Shown here: in pieces, positions 1 to 10,465 of the stretch
Position numbering within the stretch: position 1 is the first letter of the stretch
Layout: each line of letters starts with the position of its first letter
NCBI GenBank assembly: GCA_027575765.1
Contig: JANBPT010000182.1
Location: 1 to 60,441 of the forward strand
Source of the DNA: Tieghemiomyces parasiticus
Taxonomy: Eukaryota; Kickxellomycota; Dimargaritomycetes; Dimargaritales; Dimargaritaceae
DNA: 60,441 nucleotides
Reading direction: 5' to 3'
The notes under the pieces: model-generated
Databases searched by the model: none
Told to the model about the DNA's origin: nothing
The model's input: only the letters and a program-made list of their open reading frames with translations
Made by a program: the position numbers and the translations under genes

Positions 1-652
1 AGCGCCCTCGCGCTTTTAGTTTTCTACGTTTGCACGCTAGATATATTTTGTGTACGGACTTCCACTTAATCCCTGTTCGTTGCTAGACTGGTATCGTTCG
101 CATCTTCTTTCGCTCCGCACCACTTCCACTGTCGCCTCCTCCGCCTGTTCCCGCCTCTTCATGACTCCCCTCCCATCCCTTCACTCATACTTCTTCCCTG
201 CGTGCCCTCCCTCCCTCGTCTCTTCTAAATACCTCATTAATACTGGACCCATTTCGTTCTACCAGGCTCAGTATATACCCAGGCCACCCATCCTACCCTT
301 CGGACTACGGCTGTGTAGTGAACCCTGCTATTTCCCATCGTTTTTTTTTAAAAAAAAACCGCCCTAATGCCTTTATTACCTGCACGACAATTTATTTAAG
401 AAAACTCGGTACATTATGGTGAGGGACCGGCTAAACCGGTCGCAGCAATATAGGATAAAGAGAATAACGGAGAAGTTGAATAAGGAGCAAAGAGGACCCG
501 CGCGTAGCAAAAGGGGAAGTGTAGGCGTGGGGTAAGCGGTGAGGGTGGGAGACCCCAACGAAAAAAAAAAAAGAGAAAATATAGGCGAACAAGGGCGGTC
601 TGCAAGGCCGACCTGCCCTATATTGAATGATTGTCATTATTGAATAAATGTG
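1..652. other. Intergenic, no gene recognised
   Basis: I see no convincing gene here. The stretch holds pyrimidine-rich DNA, a T-run followed by an A-run near 340-358 and an A-run near 560-572. The short open frames on both strands have no recognisable motifs and no consistent codon bias. The left boundary of the decayed element to the right is not visible here: nothing matches the left end seen in the copies at 19706 and 48712. Confidence 0.5.
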
Positions 653-673
653 GTGTCCCCACAAGGGGGACAC
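653..673. repeat. Perfect 8-bp hairpin
   Basis: GTGTCCCC at 653-660 is followed by a five-base loop and GGGGACAC at 666-673. It lies about 235 bases upstream of the first recognisable Fanzor-frame peptide. Whether it belongs to the element is unknown. Confidence 0.45.
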
Positions 674-797
674 TGACCCATTAATAGCCTCAGTGCTCCT
701 CCCCTTAGCTCCTTACACAGCGTGCCTGTTTGCCCTTTTCTTTGAGCTCAGCACTCCCCTTTACTGTGCAATTACTAGGCTCTTTATTATACCATTA

Positions 798-2175
798 ATG
801 GCTAAATGCAAGATCAGCATCATCAAGACCTCTGTGGTCTGTTGGGTGGAAGTGGAAATATCAGGAGTCACTGGAGGATCTGGTGTGGACAACCTAGTTT
901 CTCACAATGCACACATACCAGCTGGCATGCTGGATTTTCCTCCATGAGCTGGAGAGAAACTATGACTTCAACCCCAGTGAGCTTCTCAGCCAGACATTTT
1001 TTGCAAAGTCATCCTCAGCCTGGCTGGGTGGAAGTTCATGCATGAGAAGGTCAAGCTGTTAACCAAGGCCATTAGGGTGCTCATTCAGAGACACCATGAA
1101 AGCTGCCAACATTGAGCCTAAGAAACACAGCAGCCTGTCCCAGGTGGCAGCCTAAGTCAGAACCAACATCATGACTGCCTACAAAGTCAATATCCAGCTG
1201 TGCTGATATTAGGCCCAAGTCTAATACCATACTCAAAAGGCTATTCTACTATCACAGAATTTATAGTTCTAAAATAGCAGAATTGGACTTTACCCTAGGA
1301 TAATATAATGTGGTAGTTCCCAGTCACCACAAAGGGAATGGTTGCTGTTCAGCAGCTTTTACAGCAGGACCACAACTACCCATATGACCTTGACACATCC
1401 CATGCACAAGTACAGCCCAGTGAAGGGTGACTGGGGGAAGCATCAGGCCAGAAAGATGCATTGTTATGCTGGCCATGAGGCACACAATTATCCGCCCTAT
1501 TAGAAATTGTGCCTCTCTGCCTATATCAACCAGAGGCAGGCTGATGCTTGGCTGGCACACACACTATGGCACAGGTTTGGCAAGGACACAGTACTCATCA
1601 TGGGAAACTGGTCAGCACCTATGGCTCACTACCATGAGTCCATCTGTGACAAAGGCTGATGGGTAATGTTCAAGAAGCATGGATTTGAGGTCTATCTGGT
1701 AGATGAGTACCACACATCCATGACCTGCCCTGAGTGCTACAACCACCTGGAGACCTTCAACCATGTCCTCAATCCATGACCATGGCAGTGGACAAAGCAT
1801 CCTGAAGTCAAATTCTGTGGGCTTCTAAGGTGTATAAACCTAAATTGTTTGAAATCTATGGAAGATGCTAGGGAACCAGCTCACCTGCAGCTGTGGAACT
1901 AGGATATGGCAGCAGTGCTCAACTTCAGGCACCTCCTCATAAGCCCCCGGGCTAATGGTGAGATGCCAGAGTGGCTCCAGTGTGCAAAGTCTCAGGATGA
2001 TGGTGGTGGTGGTCTGGCACCTGTCAAGGCTGCAAAGCGCAAGGTCACTACTATTGCTGATCAGAAGCCACGGGTGAAGTGTCAGCACACAAAGGCTGTT
2101 CCCCATCAGGTCCATACAGAACTTTCTGACCCTGTTATCGCAGGGCTAAGGTGCAACAAAAGTAAAGCTACTTAG
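798..2175 (+). pseudogene. Decayed Fanzor (eukaryotic TnpB-like RuvC nuclease) gene
   Basis: This is a broken gene for a Fanzor protein, the eukaryotic relative of IS200/IS605 TnpB, an RNA-guided RuvC-fold nuclease carried by transposons. One frame runs from about 1450 to the stop at 2173-2175. It carries GNWS at 1603-1614 (families usually have G-D-W-S), LVDEYHTS just before the zinc ribbon, CPEC at 1726-1737, a second cysteine pair at 1816-1833, and WNxDMAAVLNFRHLL from 1894, where the D is the expected last RuvC acid. Four stops interrupt this frame: TAG 1501, TGA 1657, TGA 1777 and TAG 1900. N-terminal pieces (FLHELERNYDFNPSELL near 937, TAYKVNIQL near 1174) lie in shifted frames, so there are frameshifts too. 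A 133-bp repeat interrupts the gene at 1199. The span is far shorter than an intact Fanzor, so the middle (wedge/REC and first RuvC parts) is lost. Family assignment is firm; the start is only approximate. Confidence 0.85.
1199..1331. repeat. 133-bp dispersed repeat inserted in the Fanzor pseudogene, copy 1
   Basis: This stretch matches 55620-55752 over exactly the same length with roughly a dozen and a half differences, and the flanks do not match. It begins TGTGCTGATATTAGG and ends CACCACA. The ends share a weak inverted TGTGnTGAT. Inside, CCAAGTCTAATA and TAGCAGAATTGG form an imperfect inverted repeat that is better kept in the other copy. It sits right after the Fanzor-like peptide TAYKVNIQL, so it probably inserted into the element or marks a deletion junction. 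It could be a tiny MITE or another non-autonomous element. Confidence 0.7.
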
Positions 2176-2499
2176 GCCACTCTCCATGCAATGTAATGGA
2201 AGGGAGGCACCCTAGAAGTGAGTCGGCTGGGCAGAGAAGCCCCAACTAAGAAATGGAGAGAAATAACGGCTGCCTGCTGTGTGGCAACATACTAATAGGC
2301 TCGACCTTTGGCCATTCTGCTAACATTTCTCACTTTGTCATAACTTCATTGACACAAATGCACACGCGAATGGCTCGGCCATTAAACGCAAAATTTGCCT
2401 CCATCGAAACGCAAATTCACGGGACACACGCCACAAAATACTACACACGGGTGGTGTGATATCCATCATTGCATGGTGCAAACTCGTTTGCAAATAATA
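2176..2499 (+). other. Conserved non-coding tail and right end of the Fanzor element (candidate omega-RNA region)
   Basis: These 324 bases after the pseudogene stop are non-coding, yet match 20641-20962 at about 90 percent and the reverse strand of 48187-48430. The common right end is AATAATA at 2493-2499, next to the palindrome GCAAAC-TC-GTTTGC (2478-2491), kept as GCAAAC-TT-GTTTGC in copy 2. A stem formed by 2427-2434 with 2451-2458 is preserved in all three copies, with a single C-to-T change here giving a G.U pair. In known Fanzor and TnpB elements the guide RNA scaffold lies at or beyond the 3' end of the gene and runs to the right end, so this tail is the natural candidate. That role is inference. 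Confidence 0.6.
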
Positions 2500-3145
2500 T
2501 GTCCTACGGCCATTTGGGGCCGCTTTTCCCAGCTTAGTTTATTTTAACTTATGATGCTCAGTAGCCTTTCCATCCGCATCATTTTGGCATCGCCTCTGTC
2601 AAATGCTTGCCTGTTGTCACAGGCCGTCCTGGGTCGTGTGACCAAAACTTAATTGCAAACCTCATCTCTCCCCCCAGCTGGCCGTCTAATTACATAAACA
2701 TGATTAAAAGATGGTGTGAGCACTCCGCCCGTCACCTCTGCGGTCTCCCAGCCCTGAATAATTACGATCCTTTCGACCCGCCAGGGCACTTTACAACAAA
2801 GCAGTGTGGCTTATAACGGTTTAGGTCACCGGGCGGCCTCAACGGCTGCCGCCAAGAGCATTCGACCGTAGGGACATAATGAGCTTGGTTGATTAGTCAC
2901 TCCCAGCTGCCAGTCAACCTTACGGCTGCTTTCTTCACTCCTCGAGGTGGCAACTGGAGTGGTCCAAGGACAAAATAAAAGCTGGTACCGCTAGAAACGC
3001 CCAGTGCAAGTGAAATAAATCAAAAAATCCCTAGGCTGTGCGGCCAGTGGACAGTTCCCCCCCCCCCTCAGCGGGGACTGTTCTATCCAGGTTCCCCACC
3101 GTGATCACCCGCAAGCCCGGATGAACCCGGCCCAAGGTTCTGGCT
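2500..3145. other. Intergenic, no gene recognised
   Basis: I see no coding or RNA feature here. A run of nine C at about 3058-3066 lies just downstream of the 248-residue gene on the minus strand. AAATAAA near 3014 is on the plus strand and cannot serve that gene as a poly(A) signal. Confidence 0.5.
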
Positions 3146-3892
3146 TTACCCGTAGGCCAGCCGCAGATCCACACCAGCCTGGCGGCAGGCGGTTTGGTAG
3201 CGGCTAAAGTGCTGCCGGACGGCAGGCAGTTGTTGGCGTAGGGCCCCAAAACTGGTCACCCAGCGTGGGCTTACATTGGAATCGGAGTCTACCACCCCGT
3301 AGGCCACCTCGACCAATTGGGATACCTGTGCGGGATTCGACGGCAGGCTGCCTGGGTAGTCCAAGACAGTCTGTAGCACGGACTCGTCCACCGCAGTGCG
3401 CTTAGGGTTAAGAAGGTAGTCCTCAACGGTCGCGGCGGCCGCGTGGGTACGATCGTACAGCACGTAGGCGTCCCGCAGGTCCATTTCCGGGGATGCCAAC
3501 GTGTGGTCTATTTGGACTAGCGCGTAGCGATCCGAGTCGAGACCCGGGCGTATCACCCGAGCCACGTAGTCGTCTAGGACAATCTGTTTGACCCACGAGC
3601 GAGGGGATGAGGCGCAGCGGGCTTCGCACACCTCGATACCGGTAACCCCGGTGTCATCCCCGAACCAAAGGAGGACACATGGTTTCAACTCCAATGCAAG
3701 GAACAGTATCTCGCCCCAAAACCCCAAGTCCCGCGTCCGGTAGGCCACGGTGTCGGTTTCCTGCTGCAGACGACGGACGTCCTCGCCAGGTTCGACGGCC
3801 AGGTACGTCCGGTACGTTGGACTCAAGGCGGCGAACCACGCCCGCTCACGATCCCAAAGGTCGGACCAGTCTAAGGCCACCCGTGAGGACAT
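3146..3892 (-). CDS. Uncharacterised 248-residue protein
   Basis: A single-exon gene starts at the ATG at 3892 and stops with TAA at 3146. The protein has no signal peptide and no clear membrane segment. It looks soluble and globular: the N-terminal half is rich in W, D and E (WSDLWDRERAWFAAL), followed by a hydrophobic beta-like stretch (GEILFLALELKPCVLLWFG) at about residues 79-97 and a long mixed alpha/beta remainder. I do not recognise the family and assign no function. Support for coding comes from its length, the strong GC bias at third positions shared with neighbouring genes, and a clean ATG. The m-AAA protease gene lies upstream on the same strand, about 520 bases away. Confidence 0.6.
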   Translation of the reverse strand: MSSRVALDWSDLWDRERAWFAALSPTYRTYLAVEPGEDVRRLQQETDTVAYRTRDLGFWGEILFLALELKPCVLLWFGDDTGVTGIEVCEARCASSPRSWVKQIVLDDYVARVIRPGLDSDRYALVQIDHTLASPEMDLRDAYVLYDRTHAAAATVEDYLLNPKRTAVDESVLQTVLDYPGSLPSNPAQVSQLVEVAYGVVDSDSNVSPRWVTSFGALRQQLPAVRQHFSRYQTACRQAGVDLRLAYG

Positions 3893-4413
3893 GGCCGGGC
3901 AGACGGCTGGTGGTTAGCTGGTGAGATGGGACGAGCGAAGGTGAACCGGCCTAACGGAATGCGGATCGGAGATCGAGTAGGGAAGGGGGCTGGTAAGTGA
4001 AATAGTACATGGCAGTCAAGGGTCCGGGGGGCGGTGGACTCATTAGAACATGGCCTAGGGCCACCCACTTCCCAGCCCGAGTGCATGGTCATCCAAGTCA
4101 ATTCGAGGTAATTTCGATACGGGAAACTAGGTATGTCTTTTGACGCCACGCGTTGACCGTTTCTCAGCCGAACAAAATAATTAATTTGGTGGTCAACGAT
4201 TGTCTAACGTCCGCTACTCTATGTCGTTCATTGTAGTTGCGGTATAAGCAGAAAGAAAAAGGTATAAATGTCAGGGGGATGAATGTCGCGGATATCGGAG
4301 CAGTAGACACGAGCGTGCAGAGTGACATCGAGTTCACGAAACATTTTTGGTTTTTGGTTGTTGTTTGTTAAAAAAAAAGGACAAACTCCCAAAAAAATAC
4401 CCTCTACTTCGAT
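3893..4413. other. Gap between two minus-strand genes
   Basis: This holds the leader of the 248-residue gene and the 3' flank of the m-AAA protease gene, with A-rich and T-rich tracts near 4345-4400. No further gene is seen. Confidence 0.5.
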
Positions 4414-6822
4414 TTACTCCGCCCGCGGGGGCTGATCGGCCGGCGGGTCAGTAGCGGGCGATTCTGGGGTCGGGGGAGTATTGGAGGAAGGCTCACGGAG
4501 TACGTACTCCTCATACTGAGTTTTCTGGTGGAACGGGCGCTTGCCCAGCAGCTCCACCATATCCTCGCGGTTTAGCACCTCCTTCTCGAGCAGCTTGAGG
4601 GCCACACGCTCCACCCCGTCACGGTGTTCGGTGAGCAGCTTGACAGTCCGATCGTAGGCCTCGGAGACCATCTTGCGCACCTCGTGGTCAATCAGGCGGC
4701 CCGTCTCCTCGGAGTAGGGCTTCTGGTACCGCGGCTCGGGGTTAGAGCTGTCCTCGAACGACACGTTACCAATCACGCTGTTCATACCGTAGGCGGCGAC
4801 TTGAGCGTAGGCGTTCTTGGTCACCTTCTGCAGATCATCGCCGGCACCGGTGGTGATAACCTTGAAGAAAATCTGTTCGGCGGCACGTCCGGCCAGGGTC
4901 ATGCACATGCGGTCGTGCAGTTGGGCGGTCGAGTAGAGGTACTGGTCCTTGGGTAGGTACTGGGCGTAGCCCAGCGCAGCCGACCCCCGTGGGATGATGG
5001 ACACCTTGAGTAGCGGGTCGGCGTGCTCGAGGAACCAGCCGGCGACGGCGTGGCCAGCTTCGTGGTAGGCCACCGTCTTCTTCTCGTCGGGGGAGAGCAC
5101 GCGGGACTTCTTCTCGAGGCCGGCCACCACGCGCTCGATGGCCTGTTCAAAATGCTTCTCTTGAACGGTATCGGCCCGCGTGCGGGCGGCGATCAAGGCG
5201 GCTTCGTTACACACGTTGGCAATGTCAGCGCCGGCGAAGCCTGGGGTCAGGGCGGCCATCTTGCGGGCAAGGTGGTTCACATTTTCGCCCGTCTTGATGG
5301 GGCGCAGGTGCACCAAGAAGATGTCTACACGACCCTGAATATCCGGACGGTCGATGACGATGTGGCGGTCGAAACGACCGGGACGCATCAGGGCCTTGTC
5401 GAGCACGTCGGCGCGATTGGTACCGGCCAACACGACCACGTGCTGGTGCGACTCGAAGCCGTCCATCTCCACCAGCAGCTGGTTGAGGGTGCTCTCACGC
5501 TCGTCGTTGCCACCGCCGAAGCGGGAGCTGCGCTCGCGGGACTTGCCGATGGCGTCAATCTCGTCGATAAAGATGATGCAAGGCGTGTTCTTCTTGGCGG
5601 TGGCGAACAAGTCGCGAACGCGCGACGGGCCCACGCCGACGAACATTTCCAAAAACTCGGACCCTGACACGCTGAGGAAGGGGACCCCCGCCTCGCCGGC
5701 GGTAGCCTTGGCGATGAGAGTCTTACCCGTCCCGGGGGGGCCACTCAGGATGGCGCCCTTGGGGATCTTAGCCCCCAGGCGCTCGTACTGCTGGGGGGAC
5801 TTGAGGAACTTGACAAACTCCATAATCTCCTCCTTGGCCTCGTCCATGCCGGCCACATCCTTAAATTTGACCTTGATGTCGCTCTCCTGGTTGAACATTT
5901 TGGCGCGCGACTTGCCTACGCCGAAGATGCCTGAGGCGCCTCCGGCCCCGCCGCCGGCACGCCGGGACATCATGAAGAAGGCACCGATCAGGAGCAAGGT
6001 GGGTGACAGGTGGAGCAATGTACTGGCCCAGCTGACCCGCTCGCGGTAAAGCACGGGGATGCGTTGGCTGGACGGGATCTGGAGATCATTCTGGGCCTCC
6101 TCCAGCTGTCGCTCGAAGCTATCGACAGAGCCGATGGTGAAGTAGAAGCGGCTGTAACGCGCGAGGTCGGCGCCGCCGGGCTGGCCGGCCAGCAGGCTGG
6201 CGGCCTCGGGACTGAGATCCACCAGGACGTCGTGGCGGTTCTCGATGGTCAGCCGATCTACGAGGCCCTTATCGAGTAGCTGCGCGCGGAACTCTTGCCA
6301 AGTGATTTCCTTGCGCTGGGAGCCTTGTAGATCGAGCATGGAGATAGCTGCGACCGAGAGCAGCAGGAGGAGGGTTGCGGAACCCGGACCGTCTTTACCG
6401 CCCATCGACTGCTGGAACTTGGATTGCAGGCTTTCGAAGGACGGAAAGCCGTCGTCCTTGGCCGCCCCGGTTCGCGACTGTTTGGGCGGTGCATTCTCGC
6501 CCTCAGGCTGCTTACCATCGGCGGACGGGGAACCATCGTCCTTCTTACCCGTTCCCTTGGCCGACTCGGCAGCGGCGTCCTCATTGCCGCCCTCGGTGAA
6601 TCGGCCGAACCCCTTGGGAACGTCTGCGCGGTGGGCGGCACCCTTATCGTCAGAGTCGGACGTGGACTTGGCCCAGAGGGAGGACCGCGTAAAAGGACGC
6701 AGGGCGAAGGAAGCGGGAAGAGCGCTGGGGCGGGGCAGTGCGGAACGCAGAGCGCTGGTGTCCGGACGCGTGAGGCCCAGACCGGGCGTCCGTAGGCCGG
6801 CGAAGCGGCGAACGTAAGACAT
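4414..6822 (-). CDS. AFG3: Mitochondrial inner-membrane m-AAA protease (Afg3/Yta12 type)
   Basis: ATP-dependent zinc metalloprotease of the FtsH family, which forms hexamers in the mitochondrial inner membrane with the active site facing the matrix, degrades damaged membrane proteins and processes substrates such as ribosomal protein MrpL32. The 802 residues start at an ATG. An arginine- and serine-rich presequence comes first, then a charged spacer, two membrane segments (about 148-165 and 265-285) flanking an intermembrane-space domain, and the AAA module with Walker A GPPGTGKT near 360 and Walker [10 protein letters not shown]. The peptidase domain has the zinc site HEAGH at about 587-591. 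All key residues are present and no intron is needed. Length matches Afg3/Yta12. I cannot separate Afg3 from its partner Yta12 by eye. Long open frames on the opposite strand are shadows of its GC-rich codons. Confidence 0.97.
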   Translation of the reverse strand: MSYVRRFAGLRTPGLGLTRPDTSALRSALPRPSALPASFALRPFTRSSLWAKSTSDSDDKGAAHRADVPKGFGRFTEGGNEDAAAESAKGTGKKDDGSPSADGKQPEGENAPPKQSRTGAAKDDGFPSFESLQSKFQQSMGGKDGPGSATLLLLLSVAAISMLDLQGSQRKEITWQEFRAQLLDKGLVDRLTIENRHDVLVDLSPEAASLLAGQPGGADLARYSRFYFTIGSVDSFERQLEEAQNDLQIPSSQRIPVLYRERVSWASTLLHLSPTLLLIGAFFMMSRRAGGGAGGASGIFGVGKSRAKMFNQESDIKVKFKDVAGMDEAKEEIMEFVKFLKSPQQYERLGAKIPKGAILSGPPGTGKTLIAKATAGEAGVPFLSVSGSEFLEMFVGVGPSRVRDLFATAKKNTPCIIFIDEIDAIGKSRERSSRFGGGNDERESTLNQLLVEMDGFESHQHVVVLAGTNRADVLDKALMRPGRFDRHIVIDRPDIQGRVDIFLVHLRPIKTGENVNHLARKMAALTPGFAGADIANVCNEAALIAARTRADTVQEKHFEQAIERVVAGLEKKSRVLSPDEKKTVAYHEAGHAVAGWFLEHADPLLKVSIIPRGSAALGYAQYLPKDQYLYSTAQLHDRMCMTLAGRAAEQIFFKVITTGAGDDLQKVTKNAYAQVAAYGMNSVIGNVSFEDSSNPEPRYQKPYSEETGRLIDHEVRKMVSEAYDRTVKLLTEHRDGVERVALKLLEKEVLNREDMVELLGKRPFHQKTQYEEYVLREPSSNTPPTPESPATDPPADQPPRAE

Positions 6823-9239
6823 GGCAGTATGCGGTCGGGTCTGAAGTGGAATATGAGACGGGCTTGCCCGTTCGGGTGGAGACGGCGGGAAGCGATGGGT
6901 TCAATCCGATGGAACCCTTATCGCCCGTGGAATGTGGGGTCAATGCCTCAGATACGGAGTAGGCGGGAGACCAACAGTTACAATTGGCTGGAATTGCGAT
7001 CCGGAAAGCGGAATGGGGTGGACTATCGGTTATACAAACTAAAGCATGGGTCGCTGGCCAGGTGAAGGACTACGCGGCACGCCGTCCAGACCGGCGACCG
7101 ATAGGCGCACCGTTCGGTCCCGCCCGATCCGAACGAGAAGAGGCAGATCCGCGTGCTGGCGTAAGCCCCGCGATTCGCTCATCCGTCCAGCCGCCCGCTA
7201 TTGGTTACACCTCCCCTCCCCACTATGTGGTACGACTGGCCCCCCTTCTCGCCCTCCTTTCAGCCTGCCGCGTGCCCCCACACCGACTGCGGATTGGGAT
7301 GGCCAGGGGAGGGGGAAGGAATGGGGGCGATAGCCACACCACTAAAGTGCTGCGGCGTTTCCCCTTTAGCCCGCTGTCCCACCCTCTTCGGCTCGGATTC
7401 CGCCAGGGCTTGTGGGCTAAGCAAGAGGCCTCGACTCCTATAGGCCTTAGCAAGTACACGTACACGCTTCCTATGGACCTGACGTCTAACTGAGTCAGGA
7501 TCTAGCCAAGGCCGGCCATGGCATGCCACTATTATAGAGCTTCCCAGGCCGCGGTTGCGATACCAAGGTCACCAGCCAAACAAGGCATCTAACCCCAATT
7601 AGGTAGGCAGAGGTTAGATTACCCTGCCCCACGGTGCCCACTAGTAGCGTGCGAGCAGGGGCGGGGGCGGCGGCCAATGTGGGATAAACCCAAGTCTGCA
7701 ACAAGTGACATTGGAAAGGCATTGCCGCAGTGATAGCCGGGGTGTACCCAGCGAGGGCCCAACCGCTGTTTCGCTCTTGTTGCATGCTTCCATCGGTCAG
7801 CGTGAGTACGGAGCACAGTGGCAGGATAATGAATAGGCGCACCAGCCCTAATGTGTGTTAGCGGCTCTACTGCCATGGGATGCCCAAACATACAGTTGGC
7901 GAGCGCGATGGCCCCGAAACAGTCACGTGGTCTGATTTATGATTCAGAGGATGGCGATGGGAGGGGGGGTATCTGGGCCCCAGCGGGGAGTCCCATACAC
8001 GGGGTGATGTGCTATCCCCCCCTTGGATATGGATTTAAGGATGGAGTCGACGGTACAGCCTGGGGATCCGGGGGCTGATGGGCAGTATCTCTCTCTGGAA
8101 AGCCGCTGCAGAGCAGCCTACGGCGTCGGTGGCTTAGTGTGCAGAATGAGGGGGGTAATTCTAGTTTCTTTGATGCTTGCGCGACGCAGGTACGTCTCCT
8201 ACTGGGGCCATTCGCTGGGCCAGCGGTCCCAGACCTAGATGCAACCATGTCTGTTGTGCAGGGCCGGTAGTCAGTGATAGACAGCCATCTATGGGGTTGG
8301 GAAACAGCCTTCCCCCCCGTCACCGCCTTCCACTTTCCCATCCACTCTCTTCTCCTCCCCGCGAGTAGAAGCAGGGAGTGTGTCTGACACCACCCCGTAG
8401 ATCCAGCCAATCCTTCCTGTCTGGCCGGGCGTGAAATCGGGCCAGCTTCATTGGCCTCACACCCTCGCCGGGGAATAATGCGCAGCGCCCGCTATCGGCC
8501 AGCGCAGTTTGGCGCCAGGGTGCAAAATGCATCCCCCGGTTGGACGCCGGCGATAGTGGAGGGCGAGGGACACCACGCCCCTACATTACACTGAACCGCC
8601 ACGGCCACTAAAAGATGGCAGTATAGTCATGATGGGGTTGCTATCTGCTGTGGAGGGTCTTGGTCAGGGTCGAACATTGTGCTCCCACTTGGCTTCTAAT
8701 GCGGCGGCGGTTCAGCTGCACCGGTCCGCGTGGCGACGCGCATCAGCCCGGTGAACGGGCCAAACAGTCCCGAGGCATGTGCTGTGTACTTTGGTTTCGC
8801 TCAGCAAATTCAGGGGGGACAGGGAGGTGTACGTGGAACGGCAGTGTGATTAGGCAGAGTACTTGAGGGGGCCAGCCCTTGCCAGCGCGGGTCTGGCGGG
8901 AAGCCGAGCGTACGGCGGTATGTCGGATAATGGCATCGGGTGGCGAGTTGGCAGGGCAGTACAAGGGGGCGGTTGGAAATGGGGCGTGGTGGCGAGAACC
9001 AGCCGGGCAGGTGAGTTGCTGGTATTGTTTAGGCAAACCCGGTGGGATTGGTTAGTTGTCTATGACCCACCCACCCTGGCCTTCTGGCTTGCCACCGACG
9101 GCCCGGCCTAAAGCGCCTGGTCTCACTAGTTCGTTGACCAAAAAAAAATAGCCGCAAGTCAAGCATGCAGCATAGAGAGTGGAAGTCAAACCGTCGTGGC
9201 GGCGGAGCGGGGCCCACCTAGGCTGTAGAGAATTTAGGG
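6823..9239. other. Long intergenic region, no gene recognised
   Basis: About 2.4 kb between the divergently placed protease (minus) and kinase (plus). Open frames on both strands are short, mutually overlapping and lack motifs. One minus-strand frame at 7495-7842 has a hydrophobic start resembling a signal peptide but begins at GTG and has no clear continuation, so it is not called. The region just above 6822 is presumably the protease promoter. A spliced or fast-evolving gene could be missed here. Confidence 0.4.
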
Positions 9240-10465
9240 CCCGGCGCATATACCCTGGTCGGTCCGTCCCCTCTCCTGCCACTCCCTTCGCCGTTCTCCA
9301 CCGCATCTCAATCCGCACCGACCTTTCGCTCATTCCGTTCTGGACCTCTCACCTTGCTGAGCGGCCTTGCGTATTCCCAGCTCCACGCTCTTTCCCGTTC
9401 CGTTCACGCCGTCATTACCTTGCTACCGACCACTCCCAGGGGCCGACGTCGTTTCTCCTCTTCTACCCGCCTTCCCACCCGGACCTCCTGTACCGTCCAA
9501 CCACCTTTTATCTTTCCCCATCTCCCAGCTTGTCCGTGCCCAGCTCCTTTCCGAGTGCGCCTCGTTCATCTCCTAAGCTCAACGACACCATCCGCATCAG
9601 CCACCTCCCTCTGCGTCCCGGCTGGCCTGGCACCTTTCTCCTACGTCCGCCGCGATCTCAGCCCCTCCGCCACGCCCTCTACTACTGCGTAGTACCTGTG
9701 CCACCGACTAGTTTTAATATTCCTTCCGCCTTGCTTGTTCTCTCCTCGTCCGACCTGCCTCGCTCTGTCGCTCCTTCCACGTACCGTATCTAAAATAAGC
9801 GAGCCCTCCTAGACCCACTCCGTCTCCCCCCTTCTCTGCGCATCTTGCCCCGGCTGTGCCCTCCTCCTCTCCCCGTCTTGTAACCCCTCCGTCCGGTGTA
9901 GAAGGTCTCACCGCCCTCGCCGGCCTCGGTGTTACTCGCCCTTCCGATTCTCCGGTGTCACCTGAATCAATTTTTGAAAGGCACTTCTCGAGCGTACGGC
10001 CTTTTCTCCTGGTTTCGTAGGGCACCTGTCCGGAAGTGACGTACTGTCGGTTTCATTACGGCCGTCCAACAAGCCGGCAACCTCTTCCTCGGTTAGTCCC
10101 CCCGTGTTCCAGTGCGCTGGACACTGCCCGACGAGGCCTCCGACCGTGCGTTGTCGACCCTTTCCGTACCCCTCCAGCTCCCAGCCCCGTCACAACTACG
10201 CTTCACCGCCTCGTGCGTGGCAGGCAAACAATACCAAGGAGCTCGTCAACTGCTGCTGCGTTTGGTTTCCGTCACCTCCCCCTTCGTTCTAAACTGATTA
10301 GCAGCGAACCCTCGTCACTTTCTCCCTTGGCCTTCTCTCCCTCGCCGACGGCTAGACCCTCATTCCCTCCATTGCTGCCCTCCAACCGCGGTCTCCACAC
10401 CCTGTGTGCCTCGGCACCGAAGATATTATTCCCCCTTCTTCTCCTCCCCCATGTCTCCACCCACC
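9240..10465 (+). promoter_or_regulatory. Pyrimidine-rich leader/promoter of the AGC kinase
   Basis: About 1.2 kb of strongly C/T-biased DNA on the plus strand runs into the kinase ATG. Such CT-rich tracts are common in promoters and long 5' leaders of expressed fungal genes. Open frames through it are proline- and serine-rich artefacts of the composition. Transcription start and any leader introns cannot be fixed by eye. Confidence 0.4.

Noticed and set aside
5023..6049. Long plus-strand frames opposite the m-AAA protease
   Set aside because: They are antisense shadows produced by GC-rich third positions of the protease gene.
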